A stretch of DNA of 64,000 bases from positions 1 to 64,000 of the forward strand of contig MCGO01000015.1 in assembly GCA_002104985.1 (NCBI GenBank). The letters are read 5' to 3'. A model generated the notes under the pieces. That model worked only from the letters and a program-made list of their open reading frames with translations, ran no database searches and had not been told where the DNA came from. The DNA comes from Rhizoclosmatium globosum. Its lineage: Eukaryota > Chytridiomycota > Chytridiomycetes > Chytridiales > Chytriomycetaceae. Of the stretch, positions 1 to 11,441 are shown piece after piece. The stretch's first letter is position 1, and every line of letters begins with the position of its first letter. The translations under genes and the position numbers were made by a program.

Positions 1-140
1 AGGAGGAAGCTGTTAGTGTCGATATTGGTATGAGGCGGATTATTCTGAAAAGTGTTAAGGGGATTTCGTGTGTTTCTGGGTTATGTGTTATGAAACTTCA
101 CGTGAAGACTGTTAGACGAGAAACAAATAGCCAACGAAAC

Positions 141-624
141 TTACAAAACGATAGCCAGCCAAATGATTTCAGTTACGAGAAGTGCCAAAATAGTGGGAGT
201 CTTCTCCCATACAAACGCGCGTGGATCTGAATCGTCTTCCGCAAACAAATCAAAGCCCCATCGATCCAATGACACTGGAGTACTATCATCACATTCATTC
301 ACATGAACATCTATCGACGCTTCCGAGCTGGTAATATTTCGCGAAACAGAGCTTGCGCGTGTATGTGTTCGACCAGGCGATGGCGGCACAGTAACGGGTA
401 ATACGAACTCTGTGATTAAAGCTTCAGCATGACACGTGTAACATCGATGCCCCACCTCCTTTCGACAGGACTCCTTGTTTCGCTCTGTGGAATTTGAGTG
501 CCACGACCAACACGGCGACACCGAGAGCCCGCAACGAAACCGCCGCAAACAAAAGCGAAACGCTGTCGTTGTAGCCACTCGTCTTGAGCGACCGAAGACC
601 ATCGAGCGCGAACCTGCCACGCAT
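141..624 (-). CDS. Hypothetical membrane protein, frame-broken
   Basis: I do not recognise this gene. Two overlapping minus-strand frames appear to be halves of one protein. The frame opening at the ATG at 622-624 gives a basic start and a hydrophobic segment (roughly residues 22-46, ending VLVVALKF). The other frame, open to the stop at 141, carries a Cys pair (CYTC), a Ser/Thr-rich stretch, an acidic stretch (FAEDDSD) and a terminal hydrophobic helix (LALLVTEIIWLAIVL). The change of frame falls near 460-480 with no convincing intron, so a one-base error or real damage is likely. Two membrane segments around a soluble loop is an inference. Confidence 0.35.
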
Positions 625-891
625 CAAATCAACGCATTAGCCACAATCGCATCACACACACACCCACAACAACCACCAACCACCAATCAACAACAACTCA
701 CGCGACGCCGACACTAAAAAGAACGAGCGAGTACGGCCAGTTCCGGACTGAACAATGCTGAATCGCCCGATTGAAAACAGAAAGCGAATTCAGGTGCGCA
801 AGAACAACAACTGCACTGCCAACACACACAATACTTGTTGACAAATACGTAAACACGGGCTGGATGGATTCGTTGGAATCAAGTGGACACG

Positions 892-2013
892 ATGGAAGTG
901 TGTTGGAGAAGGGTGGCATTTGGTTGGGATAACAAAAAGATGTTTGATTCGTTGCCAACAGAACTCATCCACCAAATTGTCCTTTGTCTCCCAATCGATT
1001 CAAAGCCATGGTTCCTCATCTTTCTATGTAAACAGTTTCATCGGTCGCTCGTGGATGAGACCTTTGTGCTTCAGCACCTTGTCAAATACAATGCGTTTGC
1101 AACTCCAGACATTGTCTATGATCTCTGCGGATTGTATCAAACTATCTATGCCTCTCGTCATTTCAAAGAGGATAAGAATATCACTTGGAACGGTGTTGTT
1201 ACCAAGGAAGCTCTCAACGTCTTCAACACCTTACCCAGCCTTGAAGTTCTTTCGTTGTTCATGTATCAAATTGAAGACCCTGTATACGAAAAACCGACAC
1301 CTCCCGTCCTCAACTCAAACTCCATCATCAACTTACGACTTACCTACTGCCATGGCGAAATCCCAAAATGGACTCTACCCAACCTTGAAATTCTAGCAAT
1401 CACAAGTCATCAATCAAAGCCTCAACCCATCCCATCCCATATTGGATCCCATCCACACCTAAAATCCTTGCTGATTAGTAACGCAAACATGACGGGCCCA
1501 TTCCCGTCCTCTTTCTTCTCTCTCACCTCTCTCACCCGTCTCTCCATCGACAGAACGAATCTATGTACAACCATCCCCCCTGAATTCTCTCATCTCGCTT
1601 CTCTCACACATGTGGATATGAACGAATGCAACTTGCACGGACCTATCCCCGACTTCTCCCCACTCCAGAACCTTGTCCAGCTGTACCTCCGCAGCAACAA
1701 CCTTACAGGACCCATCCCTTCCTCCATTGGCGCGCTCAAAAACCTCATTTACCTTGCACTTGACAGAAACTCGTTGAGTGGCGAGATTCCGGTGGAATTG
1801 GGGGCAATTCCTTTGAAAACGCTTGTACTTGAATTTAATAGTGAGTTGTGTGGACCTCTACCGTCAAGTTTTTCGGCGCGTATTGGAAAGATGGACGGAC
1901 TGTTTGTTGATGGAACTGCGATTGTTGGGGTGACGAGGTCGGATGGGAGGGGATTGAATTCAGTGATGGATATACAAAAGTTGATTGACGCTGGAATGGC
2001 TGTGAATAGTTGA
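892..2013 (+). CDS. F-box-like leucine-rich-repeat protein, copy 1
   Basis: Single-exon gene of about 373 residues. The N-terminus (residues about 17-65, FDSLPTELIHQIVLCL then KQFHRS) has the pattern of an F-box-like helical module, and the rest is leucine-rich repeats of the plant/SDS22-like type (LTGPIPSSIGALKNLIYL). Its neighbour at 2290 has the same plan, so the two are a tandem duplication. F-box/LRR proteins usually recruit substrates to SCF ubiquitin ligases; here that role is inferred. The ATG at 892 is the first in frame, but 940 (MFDSLPTEL) fits the paralogue better as the start. There is no signal peptide, so a cytoplasmic protein is expected. An AATAAA-like signal follows at about 2026. 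The first half is A/C-rich and the end strongly G/T-rich. Confidence 0.75.
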   Translation: MEVCWRRVAFGWDNKKMFDSLPTELIHQIVLCLPIDSKPWFLIFLCKQFHRSLVDETFVLQHLVKYNAFATPDIVYDLCGLYQTIYASRHFKEDKNITWNGVVTKEALNVFNTLPSLEVLSLFMYQIEDPVYEKPTPPVLNSNSIINLRLTYCHGEIPKWTLPNLEILAITSHQSKPQPIPSHIGSHPHLKSLLISNANMTGPFPSSFFSLTSLTRLSIDRTNLCTTIPPEFSHLASLTHVDMNECNLHGPIPDFSPLQNLVQLYLRSNNLTGPIPSSIGALKNLIYLALDRNSLSGEIPVELGAIPLKTLVLEFNSELCGPLPSSFSARIGKMDGLFVDGTAIVGVTRSDGRGLNSVMDIQKLIDAGMAVNS

Positions 2014-2072
2014 ATACTAGTACTTGAATAAATGTGTTGGAAAAAGATATCCTTTCACTCTTTCTCTGCGGC

Positions 2073-2150
2073 AAAACCAGCTGATGGGCTCCATACTGTC
2101 AGAATTAGGCAGCTTGAAGAGTCTGGCGCGTCTTATGTTGTCTGAGAACG
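2073..2150 (+). pseudogene. Leucine-rich-repeat scrap between the two LRR genes
   Basis: One reading frame here gives NQLMGSILSELGSLKSL followed by ARLMLSEN. That is a near-perfect copy of the repeat unit in the gene at 2290 (NKLTGSIPSELGNLKSL). It lies outside both flanking genes, has no start codon and soon runs into a stop. It is best read as the remnant of a third LRR gene or of unequal crossing-over between the two copies. Confidence 0.7.
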
Positions 2151-2289
2151 TGGCTCGACAGTTACAAATACTTTTGAATTGTGTTCATTGTTAATAACAG
2201 CAATTTATACGGAAATTCTTGTATAATGCTACTGAAGTTAATTAGGATTTATTTTAAGTTAAAAAAATAATTAGGCTCAGTCCGCACAA

Positions 2290-3606
2290 ATGGATGAATC
2301 TCTTCCCATATCAAACAGCGGAGAACCATCCCTCGCAATCCTTCCAGCTGAAGTTATTCAGTCAATCGCTGCCTGGCTGCATCCTGTTCGTGACCAGCCC
2401 TGGTTCTTGATCCTCATCAACAAACATTTCAACTTCTCCCTTAACGATGAGGTCTTCATTCGAAAACACCTGAAAAGCCACTACATTACCCCAACATGCG
2501 TCTCCCATCTGGAAGGCATGTACGCAACGGTTGGGATCAAGATGGAGTTCAACAATGTGCCTGATTTAACGTGGAGCTCGTTCAAGTTCCTGGCGGCGAT
2601 TCGAGCATTTAACAGTATGCAGAATCTGAAGACGCTGTCGTTGGTGTTTGCAAAGCCATACAAGACCTACAGCCATCCCTCTGCAGCGCCCAGATACGGT
2701 CCTTTACCAGCTAATTTGAGGTCTATGAGTATCAAGAAGCTAACACTGGACGGGTTTCATGGGCCATTGCCGAGGTGGGACTTGCCGCAGCTACAAATCA
2801 TCATCAGCACAAACAGAATTGAATCACAACAACTTCCTCTCTTATCCTTTCCTGCAAATCTATCGGAATTCAATCAAGTGAAATATATTGATATGGTGAA
2901 ATTTGGACTCCAAGGACCCATCGCGCTTGGAATGTGTCTGTCACTTCAATATTTGAGGCTTTCAAAGAATCATTTCAATGCCGGTATTCTTCCAGAATTC
3001 GGACTACTCACAAGCTTGAAGTCGTTAATCATTGACGAAGCCCAATTAACAGGCGTGATTCCACCGGAACTTCGGAATTTGGAAAACTTAAACCACCTTT
3101 CATTGCGACATAACAAGCTGACGGGCTCTATACCTTCAGAACTAGGAAATTTGAAAAGTTTACTAGATCTTGAATTGACTGGAAATAATTTGACGGGTGT
3201 GATTCCAACGGACTTGGCCAACCTCACAAAGTTGACATCACTTCGATTGGATCAGAACAAATTGACAGGACCCATACCGGCACAACTCGCTGCGTTGTCT
3301 CGCTTAGAAGTATTGATGCTCGATCACAATAAATTGCGTGGACCGCTGCCGTCAGAGCTTGGCAGTATGCAGAACCTCAAGTCTCTTATTGTCGAATGTA
3401 ATCCTGGTTTAACAGGAAAACTACCAGATTCGTTCGCGAGTTTACGGCTAGAAGAGCTTTACATTATGGCAACTGGAATCGCTGGAGCGAATGAACTCAT
3501 GTGTGTCGGGAATTCAGTTCAGCACATCCAAAAGCTTATAAATTGGGACTCTCAACGGTCCACCTTTCGTAGAGAAATTATATTCAAGAAGGCTCCTTGG
3601 AGATGA
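2290..3606 (+). CDS. F-box-like leucine-rich-repeat protein, copy 2
   Basis: Intact single-exon ORF of 438 residues with a clear ATG. Residues about 14-60 (LAILPAEVIQSIAAWL then NKHFNFS) form the same F-box-like module as the upstream paralogue. From about residue 200 to 390 there are eight or so regular LRRs with the consensus L..N.LTG.IP.EL..L..L, the form typical of plant receptor LRRs and common in chytrids. No signal peptide or membrane segment is visible. Substrate recognition by an SCF-type ligase is plausible from family knowledge, but a Skp1 partner cannot be shown here. The last 20 residues (RREIIFKKAPWR) are basic and outside the repeats. Confidence 0.8.
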   Translation: MDESLPISNSGEPSLAILPAEVIQSIAAWLHPVRDQPWFLILINKHFNFSLNDEVFIRKHLKSHYITPTCVSHLEGMYATVGIKMEFNNVPDLTWSSFKFLAAIRAFNSMQNLKTLSLVFAKPYKTYSHPSAAPRYGPLPANLRSMSIKKLTLDGFHGPLPRWDLPQLQIIISTNRIESQQLPLLSFPANLSEFNQVKYIDMVKFGLQGPIALGMCLSLQYLRLSKNHFNAGILPEFGLLTSLKSLIIDEAQLTGVIPPELRNLENLNHLSLRHNKLTGSIPSELGNLKSLLDLELTGNNLTGVIPTDLANLTKLTSLRLDQNKLTGPIPAQLAALSRLEVLMLDHNKLRGPLPSELGSMQNLKSLIVECNPGLTGKLPDSFASLRLEELYIMATGIAGANELMCVGNSVQHIQKLINWDSQRSTFRREIIFKKAPWR

Positions 3607-3622
3607 GGGGAAATAAATAAAG

Positions 3623-5981
3623 ATGTATGAACGTATTTATCCCAAAATGAGACAGGTGTTGGCCGTCCTCATCCTCTTCATTTCTGTGGTTCTATCACAA
3701 GGACAAGCTTCGCCAGAAACAGAAACGTCGGTTGTTGATACGGAGGCTCAATCACCAGATGACTTGGAGCCTATCGACCAGTTGAACAATGAGCCAACAC
3801 CATCCATTCCTTCTTTCACGAAGGAAGACAGGCAATCAGTCCAACGAACAATTACGGAGATGAAAGCAAACTCTCGAATGGAAGAGTACCGGTACTCCAT
3901 CCTTCTCCGTTCAATCAAATCAAACTGAAGTTCCCATCATCAGGCTCAAAACAAAGGAAATGTTTTATCACGGTCTGTCATCGTATATGGAGCTAGCATT
4001 TCCTAAAGATGAACTGATGCCAATAACTGGCTCCGGATTCGACACAATCGGAAAGTATGTTGACATCGTTTCTTCAAATAGTATACTCACCAACATACTC
4101 CAGCTTCTCTTTGACCCTCATAGACGCACTAGATACAGTAATGGTAAATTGCTCAGGATACTTCCCACTCGTCTATTCCCTAACACACCAAACCAATCAG
4201 ATAATGGGCAACAAACAACTCTTCAAAGCCCTCTACCCCCTCATATCGAACATCGACTTCAACATAAACGTAAACGTCTCCGTCTTCGAAACAAACATCC
4301 GCGTCATAGGCGGCCTTCTCGCATCCCATATCATCGCGTCAACAGACCCTGACATTCGTGAAACTTACGACTTCAGCCTCCTCGACAAGGCTGAAGAAAT
4401 GGGGAAGAAACTGTTACCGGCTTTCGATACGCCAACGGGTATTCCGTATGGAACCGTGAATTTGTTGGATGGAGTGAATGAGGGTGAGAGTTTGGATGTT
4501 TGTACGGCGTGCGCGGGGACGTTTAGTTTGGAGTTTACTTGGTTGAGTCTTTTGACTGAGGATCCTGTTTATGAGGTGAGGGTGTTTCCGTGGAAGACGC
4601 GTTTAACTGATTTGGGGTTTTGGTGAATAGCAAGTTGCGAGGAAAGCAGTACGGGAATTGTGGAAGCGTCGATCGTCAATTGATTTATTTGGAAATCATA
4701 TTAACGTTGCAACGGGACAGTGGGTGTACAAGGTGATGTACGAAAATGGAATCACTAGGAATATTGAACATATTCTTCAGGAATGTACAATCGGTGGCCT
4801 TGTGGATTCATTCTATGAATATTTACTCAAATCTTCGATCGCATTTTCGGATGAAGTGGAGTACCAAGAGTTGTTTTGGAAGGTATCATCTAGGCCATAC
4901 ACCTCTCCAGAATATTGACAAACAAATGTCAGGCATATCGCGCTGTAAAGGTGTATATGAAAAAAGGCGACTGGCACGTGGACGTTATAATGGATAATGG
5001 AATCGTTTCCCATCCTTACTTCTATTCCCTTGGTGCCTTTTGGCCAGGTGTCAAGATTCTCGCAGGTGATGTGGCAGAAGTACGTTCCCCGTCAATATTA
5101 GACGTCCAACTAAAAATATTTGTGTTACAGGGTATGGCCGAATTAAACGCCATGTCTGAAATCTTTCGACTTGTCAAGTTTTTACCCGAAGCTTTGTCTC
5201 TGGAAGAGCCGGCGAGAATAGTTGAAGGCCGCGAGCCGTATCCACTTCGCCCTGAATTTGTTGAAAGTCTCTGGGTTGCTTATCGCGCGACAAAGAACCC
5301 GACTTTGTTAGAGGCTGCTTACGAAATTGTGGATCGCTTGAACAATATGTAATTTGTTGTGGTTTACCCGTTGATGGTGAACTGATTAAACTGCACAGAA
5401 CACGTACAAAGTACGGATTCGCCAATGTACGAAACGTCAAGACTCTCGAACTTGAAGACAAAATGGAATCTTTCTTCCTGGCCGAGACACTCAAATATCT
5501 ATACTTGTTGTTCACGCCGGACAATGAATACAACGTGGGAAACTATGTCTTCAATAGTAAGTCTATTTAATTTTGTTTTAGTTGAATAATTAATTATGTC
5601 AAAACAGCTGAAGCGCATCCATTCCCTGTATGGAATTATCACACGACACTCGCACACCCGATCGAAAAGCCGTCAGTTTTAAACTACATGACGCATCCAA
5701 TCCCAAAAGTTCCAGTTGCATACGAACAATTCTATAAAGGCGATGAACAGGATTCTGTTGTGACTGGATTCCGCAGTGGAGTGTGTTGGAAGAATCAGTG
5801 GGAATTGGGATCACTAATTGACGTAGATCGATGGAAGGGTTTAATGTATGGAGAAGAAGAGAAAGAAAAGAAACAGGGAGGGAAGAAGGGAAAGAAGAAG
5901 AAGAGAAGGAAGGCGACGGACGTGCAACGGGAGGCAGCAGAGGCAGCTGCAAATTCCATGTTAAGTGCTGGTGGTGTATAG
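3623..5981 (+). CDS. EDEM-type GH47 alpha-mannosidase-like protein
   Basis: ER degradation-enhancing mannosidase (Htm1/EDEM family), which trims or reads N-glycans on misfolded glycoproteins so that they enter ER-associated degradation. A signal peptide follows the second ATG at 3647 (MRQVLAVLILFISVVLSQG). Family blocks in order: MFYHGLSSYMELAFPKDEL, SLTLIDALDT, NIRVIGGLLASH, GQWVYK, GLVDSFYEYLLK, then KMESFFLAETLKYLYLLF and EAHPFPVWNYHT at the end of the GH47 domain. At least six introns are visible, for example 4576-4630, 4731-4786, 4880-4938, 5082-5131, 5346-5398 and 5557-5609. The exact first intron near 3907-3957 is unclear. The C-terminus is a lysine-rich tail (EEKEKKQGGKKGKKKKRRK) with no HDEL signal. 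The + strand flips from A/C-rich to G/T-rich near 4400. Confidence 0.88.
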
Positions 5982-6050
5982 CCTTAATTGTTTTTCTGTG
6001 AATGTTGAATAGATGAGGGTTTTAATAGGGATTCAAGTACTATCAACAAA

Positions 6051-7202
6051 ATGGAATCAACAGCTGACGCCCTTGACGAAATGTTCACATCATTCTCGGA
6101 ATCGTCTCACTCTTCTACAACTCTTTCTTCGAAAGAAGACTACTCCACTGAATTATCCAGCTTGAACAAGCTACCCTCAACAGAATCCGTGTGGATCGCG
6201 ACCACCAAAGAACGAAACCCGACGACTGAACACCACCAAATGAACCACAGTGCACCCTACAAGCATGCAACCAACGTTCCTAATCCGTCCCTGTCCACCA
6301 AAGCCAACTTGAAGCAGCGACCTGTCAAATCAGGTTTCTTCGATTCGACCGCGCACAGAAACTCGACCGAAGAAACACTCGTTTTCAGCGACTTCTTCGA
6401 CCTCGGCTCAGATGACGACAAGGAAATCGACGAGGACAACTTGGATGACATCACCCAAACACATCCACTTCCACAAAACAACAACGATGATGACGACCAA
6501 CTCGCAGATATCTTTCAATCAGCTCTTAAACTTAGTTCGTTGTCTTCCCTGGAACAACCTCAACTGGTCCATTTGTCGGACTTGGCCGTATGCAAAGACT
6601 ACAACCCACTTGATTCTTTTCAGACTGAGCCACTCGACCTTTCTCCCACGTGCATACCTGAAACTAAGGAACACTTGGATGATGTGCACGAGTTTTTGGA
6701 GAGTATGGGATTGCTGAGAGACGTTGATGACAAAAGAGACGATGTTGGGGGATTGAGTGGTGTATTGGACGAGAATATGAGACATGGGCATTTGGAAGCG
6801 ACTGCATTCGCGTCTGCATTCGAACAAGATACATTAATGAGTGGCTTGATGCATGGAATGAGTCGCACGGATAGTGGTGTGTCGGGAGAAGTCCATGGTT
6901 CTATGGAGGCTAGTGCAATATCGCCTCAAACGGATACTGAGTCTGAAATGGATGAAAATTCAGGCTTGAAGGAATATCATGCCATACCAAAATCTTCTTT
7001 TGATGAAAACCACTTGCTGGATGGGTTATTGGGAAGTTTGAGCAGTGGCTCGATTGAGGACATAGATGTTGAGAACTGCGAGTTAAAAGACTCAGACGAC
7101 GCGTTTACGACTCTTTTGAATGAGCATCTGGTTGGTATAAAATCGGGAATTGTCAAAGAAAGCACAAATCACTTTCACTTTCAGTACAATTTCGACACTT
7201 AG
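6051..7202 (+). CDS. Acidic Ser/Asp-rich hypothetical protein
   Basis: Intact single-exon ORF of 383 residues with no domain I recognise. It is rich in Ser, Asp, Glu and His, with acidic clusters (DLGSDDDKEIDEDNLDD; NNNDDDDQLAD) and Leu-rich acidic motifs such as LDDVHEFLESMGLL and LLDGLLGSLSS. These resemble transactivation or docking segments in disordered proteins. There is no signal peptide or membrane helix. A nuclear regulatory or adaptor protein is possible, but nothing in the sequence proves it. Confidence 0.65.
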   Translation: MESTADALDEMFTSFSESSHSSTTLSSKEDYSTELSSLNKLPSTESVWIATTKERNPTTEHHQMNHSAPYKHATNVPNPSLSTKANLKQRPVKSGFFDSTAHRNSTEETLVFSDFFDLGSDDDKEIDEDNLDDITQTHPLPQNNNDDDDQLADIFQSALKLSSLSSLEQPQLVHLSDLAVCKDYNPLDSFQTEPLDLSPTCIPETKEHLDDVHEFLESMGLLRDVDDKRDDVGGLSGVLDENMRHGHLEATAFASAFEQDTLMSGLMHGMSRTDSGVSGEVHGSMEASAISPQTDTESEMDENSGLKEYHAIPKSSFDENHLLDGLLGSLSSGSIEDIDVENCELKDSDDAFTTLLNEHLVGIKSGIVKESTNHFHFQYNFDT

Positions 7203-7556
7203 TTATTGGTTCTCATTTGACTTTTGTATAATTTAAGTTTTTTTTGTTTCCATTTCATACTTCTGGCTGATTATTGTAGCATCTTTCGCAGAATGAAATC
7301 AACTGCCTTCATTCAAAAGAGGTGTATCAAATCTTGGAACACCCAGATTTCGGATTTTCGACAACTTGATTTACAGCCAACTGATAAAATGAAACGCTTG
7401 TCGCCGATTATTTGTTGCCGTGGCAGTAGCTAGAGAGTTAGTTCTTCGTGAGATAGCCTCAAACGGCAAACTGAAGAAGCAAGAATAATACATATCGCAA
7501 TTTATTCGATTAGTTTCGGTGGAATGTTGACGATGCTGCGGATTGATTCACTTTGA
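7203..7556. other. 3' intergenic spacer
   Basis: About 350 bases between the 3' ends of two convergent genes. A short open frame at 7224-7433 begins just after the upstream stop and lacks coding character. AATAAT-like signals at about 7485 on the + strand could serve as a poly(A) site. I see nothing else. Confidence 0.4.
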
Positions 7557-8231
7557 TTATTTTTTGGCAGCTTGCTGAGCTTCCGTCATCTTCATATTCA
7601 TAACGTCAATAAGAACTAATTGAACGATTAGTTCTTTCGACGCAGCCATGCCAAACACCGCTTACCCTTGTACTGGTTCTCGCGTTGCGTAATAGTTTCC
7701 TGCAAACCATCCAAATTCTCCCTCAAGAACGTAACCTTTGTCTTGTAAAAGTCCTTTGCGTCAGGGATAGACTATCCCCAATGTACCGTCGTTAGCCAAC
7801 TTTCCACCCACTCCAATCCACAAACACACACCTTGTCAATCATGTACCCAGTCCCAATATCCACAATCACTTTCGAGACGTCCGCGAGTGTTCCAGGGAC
7901 GTATAGCGACGACGTCAGAGGAATCAGAACCTTCTCTGCAAAGCTTTGGGTTTCAATCCTCACCCCTCTTTCATCCTGAGTAACGTTTTTCTTACCATCC
8001 TTCCGCCCGTCAATGTTGTTTAAGCTTTCGATTGAGTCGCTGAACTTGACTTGCGCTTGTTTGAGTTGGGCGTAGGATTGGGTGAGGTGTTGGATTTCCT
8101 GGTGAAGCGTATGGATTAGAGGTTGAGAGTAGGTTCACGAAGAGTGCATTCACTTCATCCATTTGGTTCTTGACAGCTTGGAGCTGTTGGAGGGGAAGGT
8201 CGGCGAGGTTGATGGGGCCGTCAGATGCCAT
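7557..8231 (-). CDS. PFD5: Prefoldin subunit 5
   Basis: Alpha-type subunit of the hexameric prefoldin chaperone, which hands nascent actin and tubulin to the CCT chaperonin. The start ATG (8229-8231) gives MASDGPINLADLPLQQLQAV, the diagnostic prefoldin-5 N-terminus. The coiled coil follows (LIHTLHQEIQHLTQSYAQLK), then the beta-hairpin core (AEKVLIPLTSSLYVPGTL), VIVDIGTGYMIDK and the second coil. Two introns are seen, about 7770-7832 and 7625-7672. The last exon reads VLIDVMNMKMTEAQQAAKK. A one-base shift near 8115, between NLLSTS and LIHTLH, breaks the frame without an intron and looks like an assembly indel. It converges with the acidic orphan upstream. Confidence 0.88.
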
Positions 8232-8887
8232 TGCAGTAAACTTCTTTTCCACCTCTTGAATGACTTCGAATATTGGAAACCAACTCCACTGTTCTCAACC
8301 GCTATCAAACAACTAAACCTTCGTTGAATATTGGGTCGAATATTAAGTCCATCCCATTTTCTTACTCAGAACCACTGTACCGCCGATTGCCAAAAGAAAT
8401 CTGCGAATGCTCTTTCCAATCGAATTTAAACAGTTCCAACCAACCCGAAACTTCGAAAGTAAGTAATGCTCTGTAATCTGATTTCAACGAGTGACACGCT
8501 TCACTAAAAATTTAAGATTATAACATATTTCGTCAAATTATGATCAAATTGGCTACCGAACAGCTTTTTGAAGCAATATAAGAAACTATTTCCTATTAGC
8601 TTTACCGGTATTGAAGAAATAAAAATCAGATTATATCTGTGTTGAGGGTTCGAGCGCATTGTAACGGAATATGCTCCAATTCCCTTTCCGACTATTTCCG
8701 GCTCCTTCGGAATCTACCGGCTCTTATCATTCTCATTTCAAATTGACAACACAATTTATCTTTCTTTTCTAGAACATTCTTTACTTTATTTACGACTATA
8801 TAAGCAGTTCCTTTTTCATAACAATACAATAGAATCTTCTTCTTCCGTTATCTTCCGCAATCCGACCCTATTCCCTATCACGCATCA
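8232..8887. promoter_or_regulatory. Spacer: prefoldin promoter and tRNA 5' flank
   Basis: About 650 bases between the divergent prefoldin gene and the tRNA-Leu. It is AT-rich (8500-8640, 8740-8840) with no convincing ORF. A TATATAAG element at about 8808 lies some 80 bases upstream of the tRNA and could be a TATA box. I see no repeat structure. Confidence 0.35.
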
Positions 8888-8969
8888 GGGCGAATGGCCG
8901 AGTGGTCCAAGGCGATGCGTTTAGGCCGCATTCTAGAAATAGGCGTGGGTTCAAACCCCACTTCGCTCA
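8888..8969 (+). tRNA. tRNA-Leu (anticodon UAG)
   Basis: A complete cloverleaf with a class II variable arm. The acceptor strands GGGCGAA and TTCGCTC pair with one G-U, the A box is TGGCCGAGTGG, the anticodon stem ATGCG/CGCAT encloses loop TTTAGGC (anticodon TAG), the variable arm follows, and the T arm contains GGTTCAAACC. There is no intron. A TTTT Pol III terminator follows at about 8974. Confidence 0.95.
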
Positions 8970-9301
8970 TGCTGTTTTAGTTGTGAGTGGGAGACGGGTG
9001 GTCGAGTGTTGGTTGAGTGTGGTTGAGAAGTTGGTATGCATCCACGCCTGATTGGTGTCGAAAATGGTAATAAAAGTTGCGTTTGCAAGCTAGCCGGACA
9101 GCCTAATTAAAATACGGCTATTGCTAAGGGCTGGCGTCGTCATCTTTTCTTCAAGCTTTCAGCATGTGTTATGTCGTTATCCTCTTTACTCTCTCAAACA
9201 ACCAACAACCAACAATCTTGCAATTCAATTCAACAACTTCTTTAATTAACGGTATAAGAGATAGTGATGATTTTATTCCTTGTCCTCCAAACGCCGTTGA
9301 G
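8970..9301. other. Intergenic spacer
   Basis: About 330 bases between the tRNA and the 3' end of the XPB scrap. It contains the TTTT terminator and a short plus-strand open frame at 9164-9358 that overlaps the minus-strand XPB remnant and looks non-coding. Nothing else is recognised. Confidence 0.35.
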
Positions 9302-9896
<595 letters not shown>

Positions 9897-10008
9897 TCAG
9901 AACTAGAACTGCAAAACCCAACAAAATCAGACTCAGCCACACACGGAAATAACTTTCATATCTGCGCTCCTTAATTTTCCGGACGAACACGCTTACAAAA
10001 TAATGTAT

Positions 10009-11404
10009 TTATCGCTTCTTAAACTTCTTGCCTCCCTTCTTCTTTTTGCCAGCTTTACCACCACCGCCACCAGGAACACCAGTAATCTTGATCCCCAGTC
10101 CATTCCCTCCACCTTTTTTCTTGCCGAGTTTGCCAATCGCATCCATCGCGCTCTTTCCAACATGCAGCGTTCCATTCCTGAAATGACCAGCTCCTCCATC
10201 CAACGCTTTCGGCTGCCCTCTTCCACTTCCCTTCTTTTTCTTTCCAGCCGTGATCTTCAACGCAGTCTCTCGATCTCCACCTGCCATGATCTGCGTCTTC
10301 AGACTCTTGTGGTACACGCCCAACTCCTTCGCTTTTTCAAGCCGCTGTTCCATCTTCTTTTCTGTATTTTTAATGTGGAAGAGTCGCATGGGGAACGGCA
10401 TTTTCTCGTTGGGTCCCTTTTTGGCGCCGAGTTCAATCATTTTGGATTCCATGTATTTGCGACGGTCTTTTCCAAAGAGGTCTTCGGATGTGACTTGTTC
10501 GATTAGTTTTGAGGTTTCGAGGAGGGACATTAGTTCACGGTCGTGCGCGTCGTCCTGTCTGGTTGACGTGGTTGTTGAGATTTCTTGTGTGTGACAGAAA
10601 GCAGACAGACACTTACTTGTCCTGTTCTTCTTCTTCTTTTGTCAAACCTTCTTTCACCTTCGGTTCAGTGAGCATCTTGGTCACATCAGATGTCATGAAA
10701 TGCCTCCATTCCTTTGCTCCGCCCAACATGGAAGGATCGCGTTTTCCGGCATTTGCATTGTGCACAGCAACAACTGCGTTGGTAGAGTTGACAACCTTCC
10801 TCGCAGCTGCAGCCTTCTTTTTTGAGATTGGGTTGGTTGAAGTTGCAGACGTGGAATGTGCTAGTTTCGAAGATTCCTCAGTATTCTTTGATGCACCCTT
10901 CGACAGAGTAGCAAGTAATGAATCAAGTTCCATATCGTCTTCGTCTTCGTCTTCTGCTTCTTCTTGATGGTCATCTGAATCTTCATCTTCTCCAAGGCCA
11001 CCAGTCTTTGCAATTTCCATCAAATCCATATCATCGTCAAACTCATCGTTCTGATCATCGTCCGAGTCGTCTTCAGCGTTCTGTTCATCCCACTCTTTGA
11101 ACACATCTCTGGCAGCTTCCTTTGCCTCTGACTTCTCCACTTCCACCGGCCCAGCCTCTTTCTCGACCCGTTTCTTCTTCTTTTTCGTCTTGTCTCCGAA
11201 CAAATTGCCGCCAAACTTTGCTGCGAGCGCGTCTCCGATCTTGTTGTTTGTCTTAACAGCGAGTGGTTTCTTGACAGTTTTCACGGGTGCAGCCCCGGCC
11301 GATGCAGCTGGTTTCTTTGCGTTTGTTCCTAGCTTTGAACCAGCCTTTTGCTGAGTCACAATCGATTTGGCGAGTGTTGGGAATTGGGAAAGGAGAGAGG
11401 CCAT
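10009..11404 (-). CDS. Nucleolar pre-rRNA processing protein, Faf1/C1orf131 (DUF4602)-like
   Basis: Two-exon gene; an intron at about 10556-10614 joins EQDK to QDDAHDRELMSLLE. The N-terminal half is Lys/Ala-rich and then strongly acidic (DDDMDLMEIAKTGG; EEAEDEDEDDMELDSLL). The C-terminal half has the DUF4602-like block IELGAKKGPNEKMPFP followed by a helical, basic KKMEQRLEKAKELGVYH, and a Gly/Lys-rich tail ending KKKKGGKKFKKR. That plan suits a 40S ribosome assembly factor; the family call rests on one motif block. The start at 11404 is 37 bases from the divergent Trm9 start, so the two share a promoter. Composition flips near 10385. Confidence 0.6.
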
Positions 11405-11441
11405 TTGCGTTTGATTGAAAAAAACAAAGAAGGAAACGAGA

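Noticed and set aside
30..230. Short plus-strand ORF at the window edge
   Set aside because: No recognisable motif, overlaps the minus-strand frame at 141-624, and could be the cut 3' end of an unseen gene.
7224..7433. 69-residue ORF after the acidic orphan
   Set aside because: Begins in AT-rich 3' flank, no family resemblance, not in frame with the upstream gene.
8273..8476. 67-residue ORF upstream of tRNA-Leu
   Set aside because: Low-complexity translation and non-ATG-like context; lies in the prefoldin promoter.
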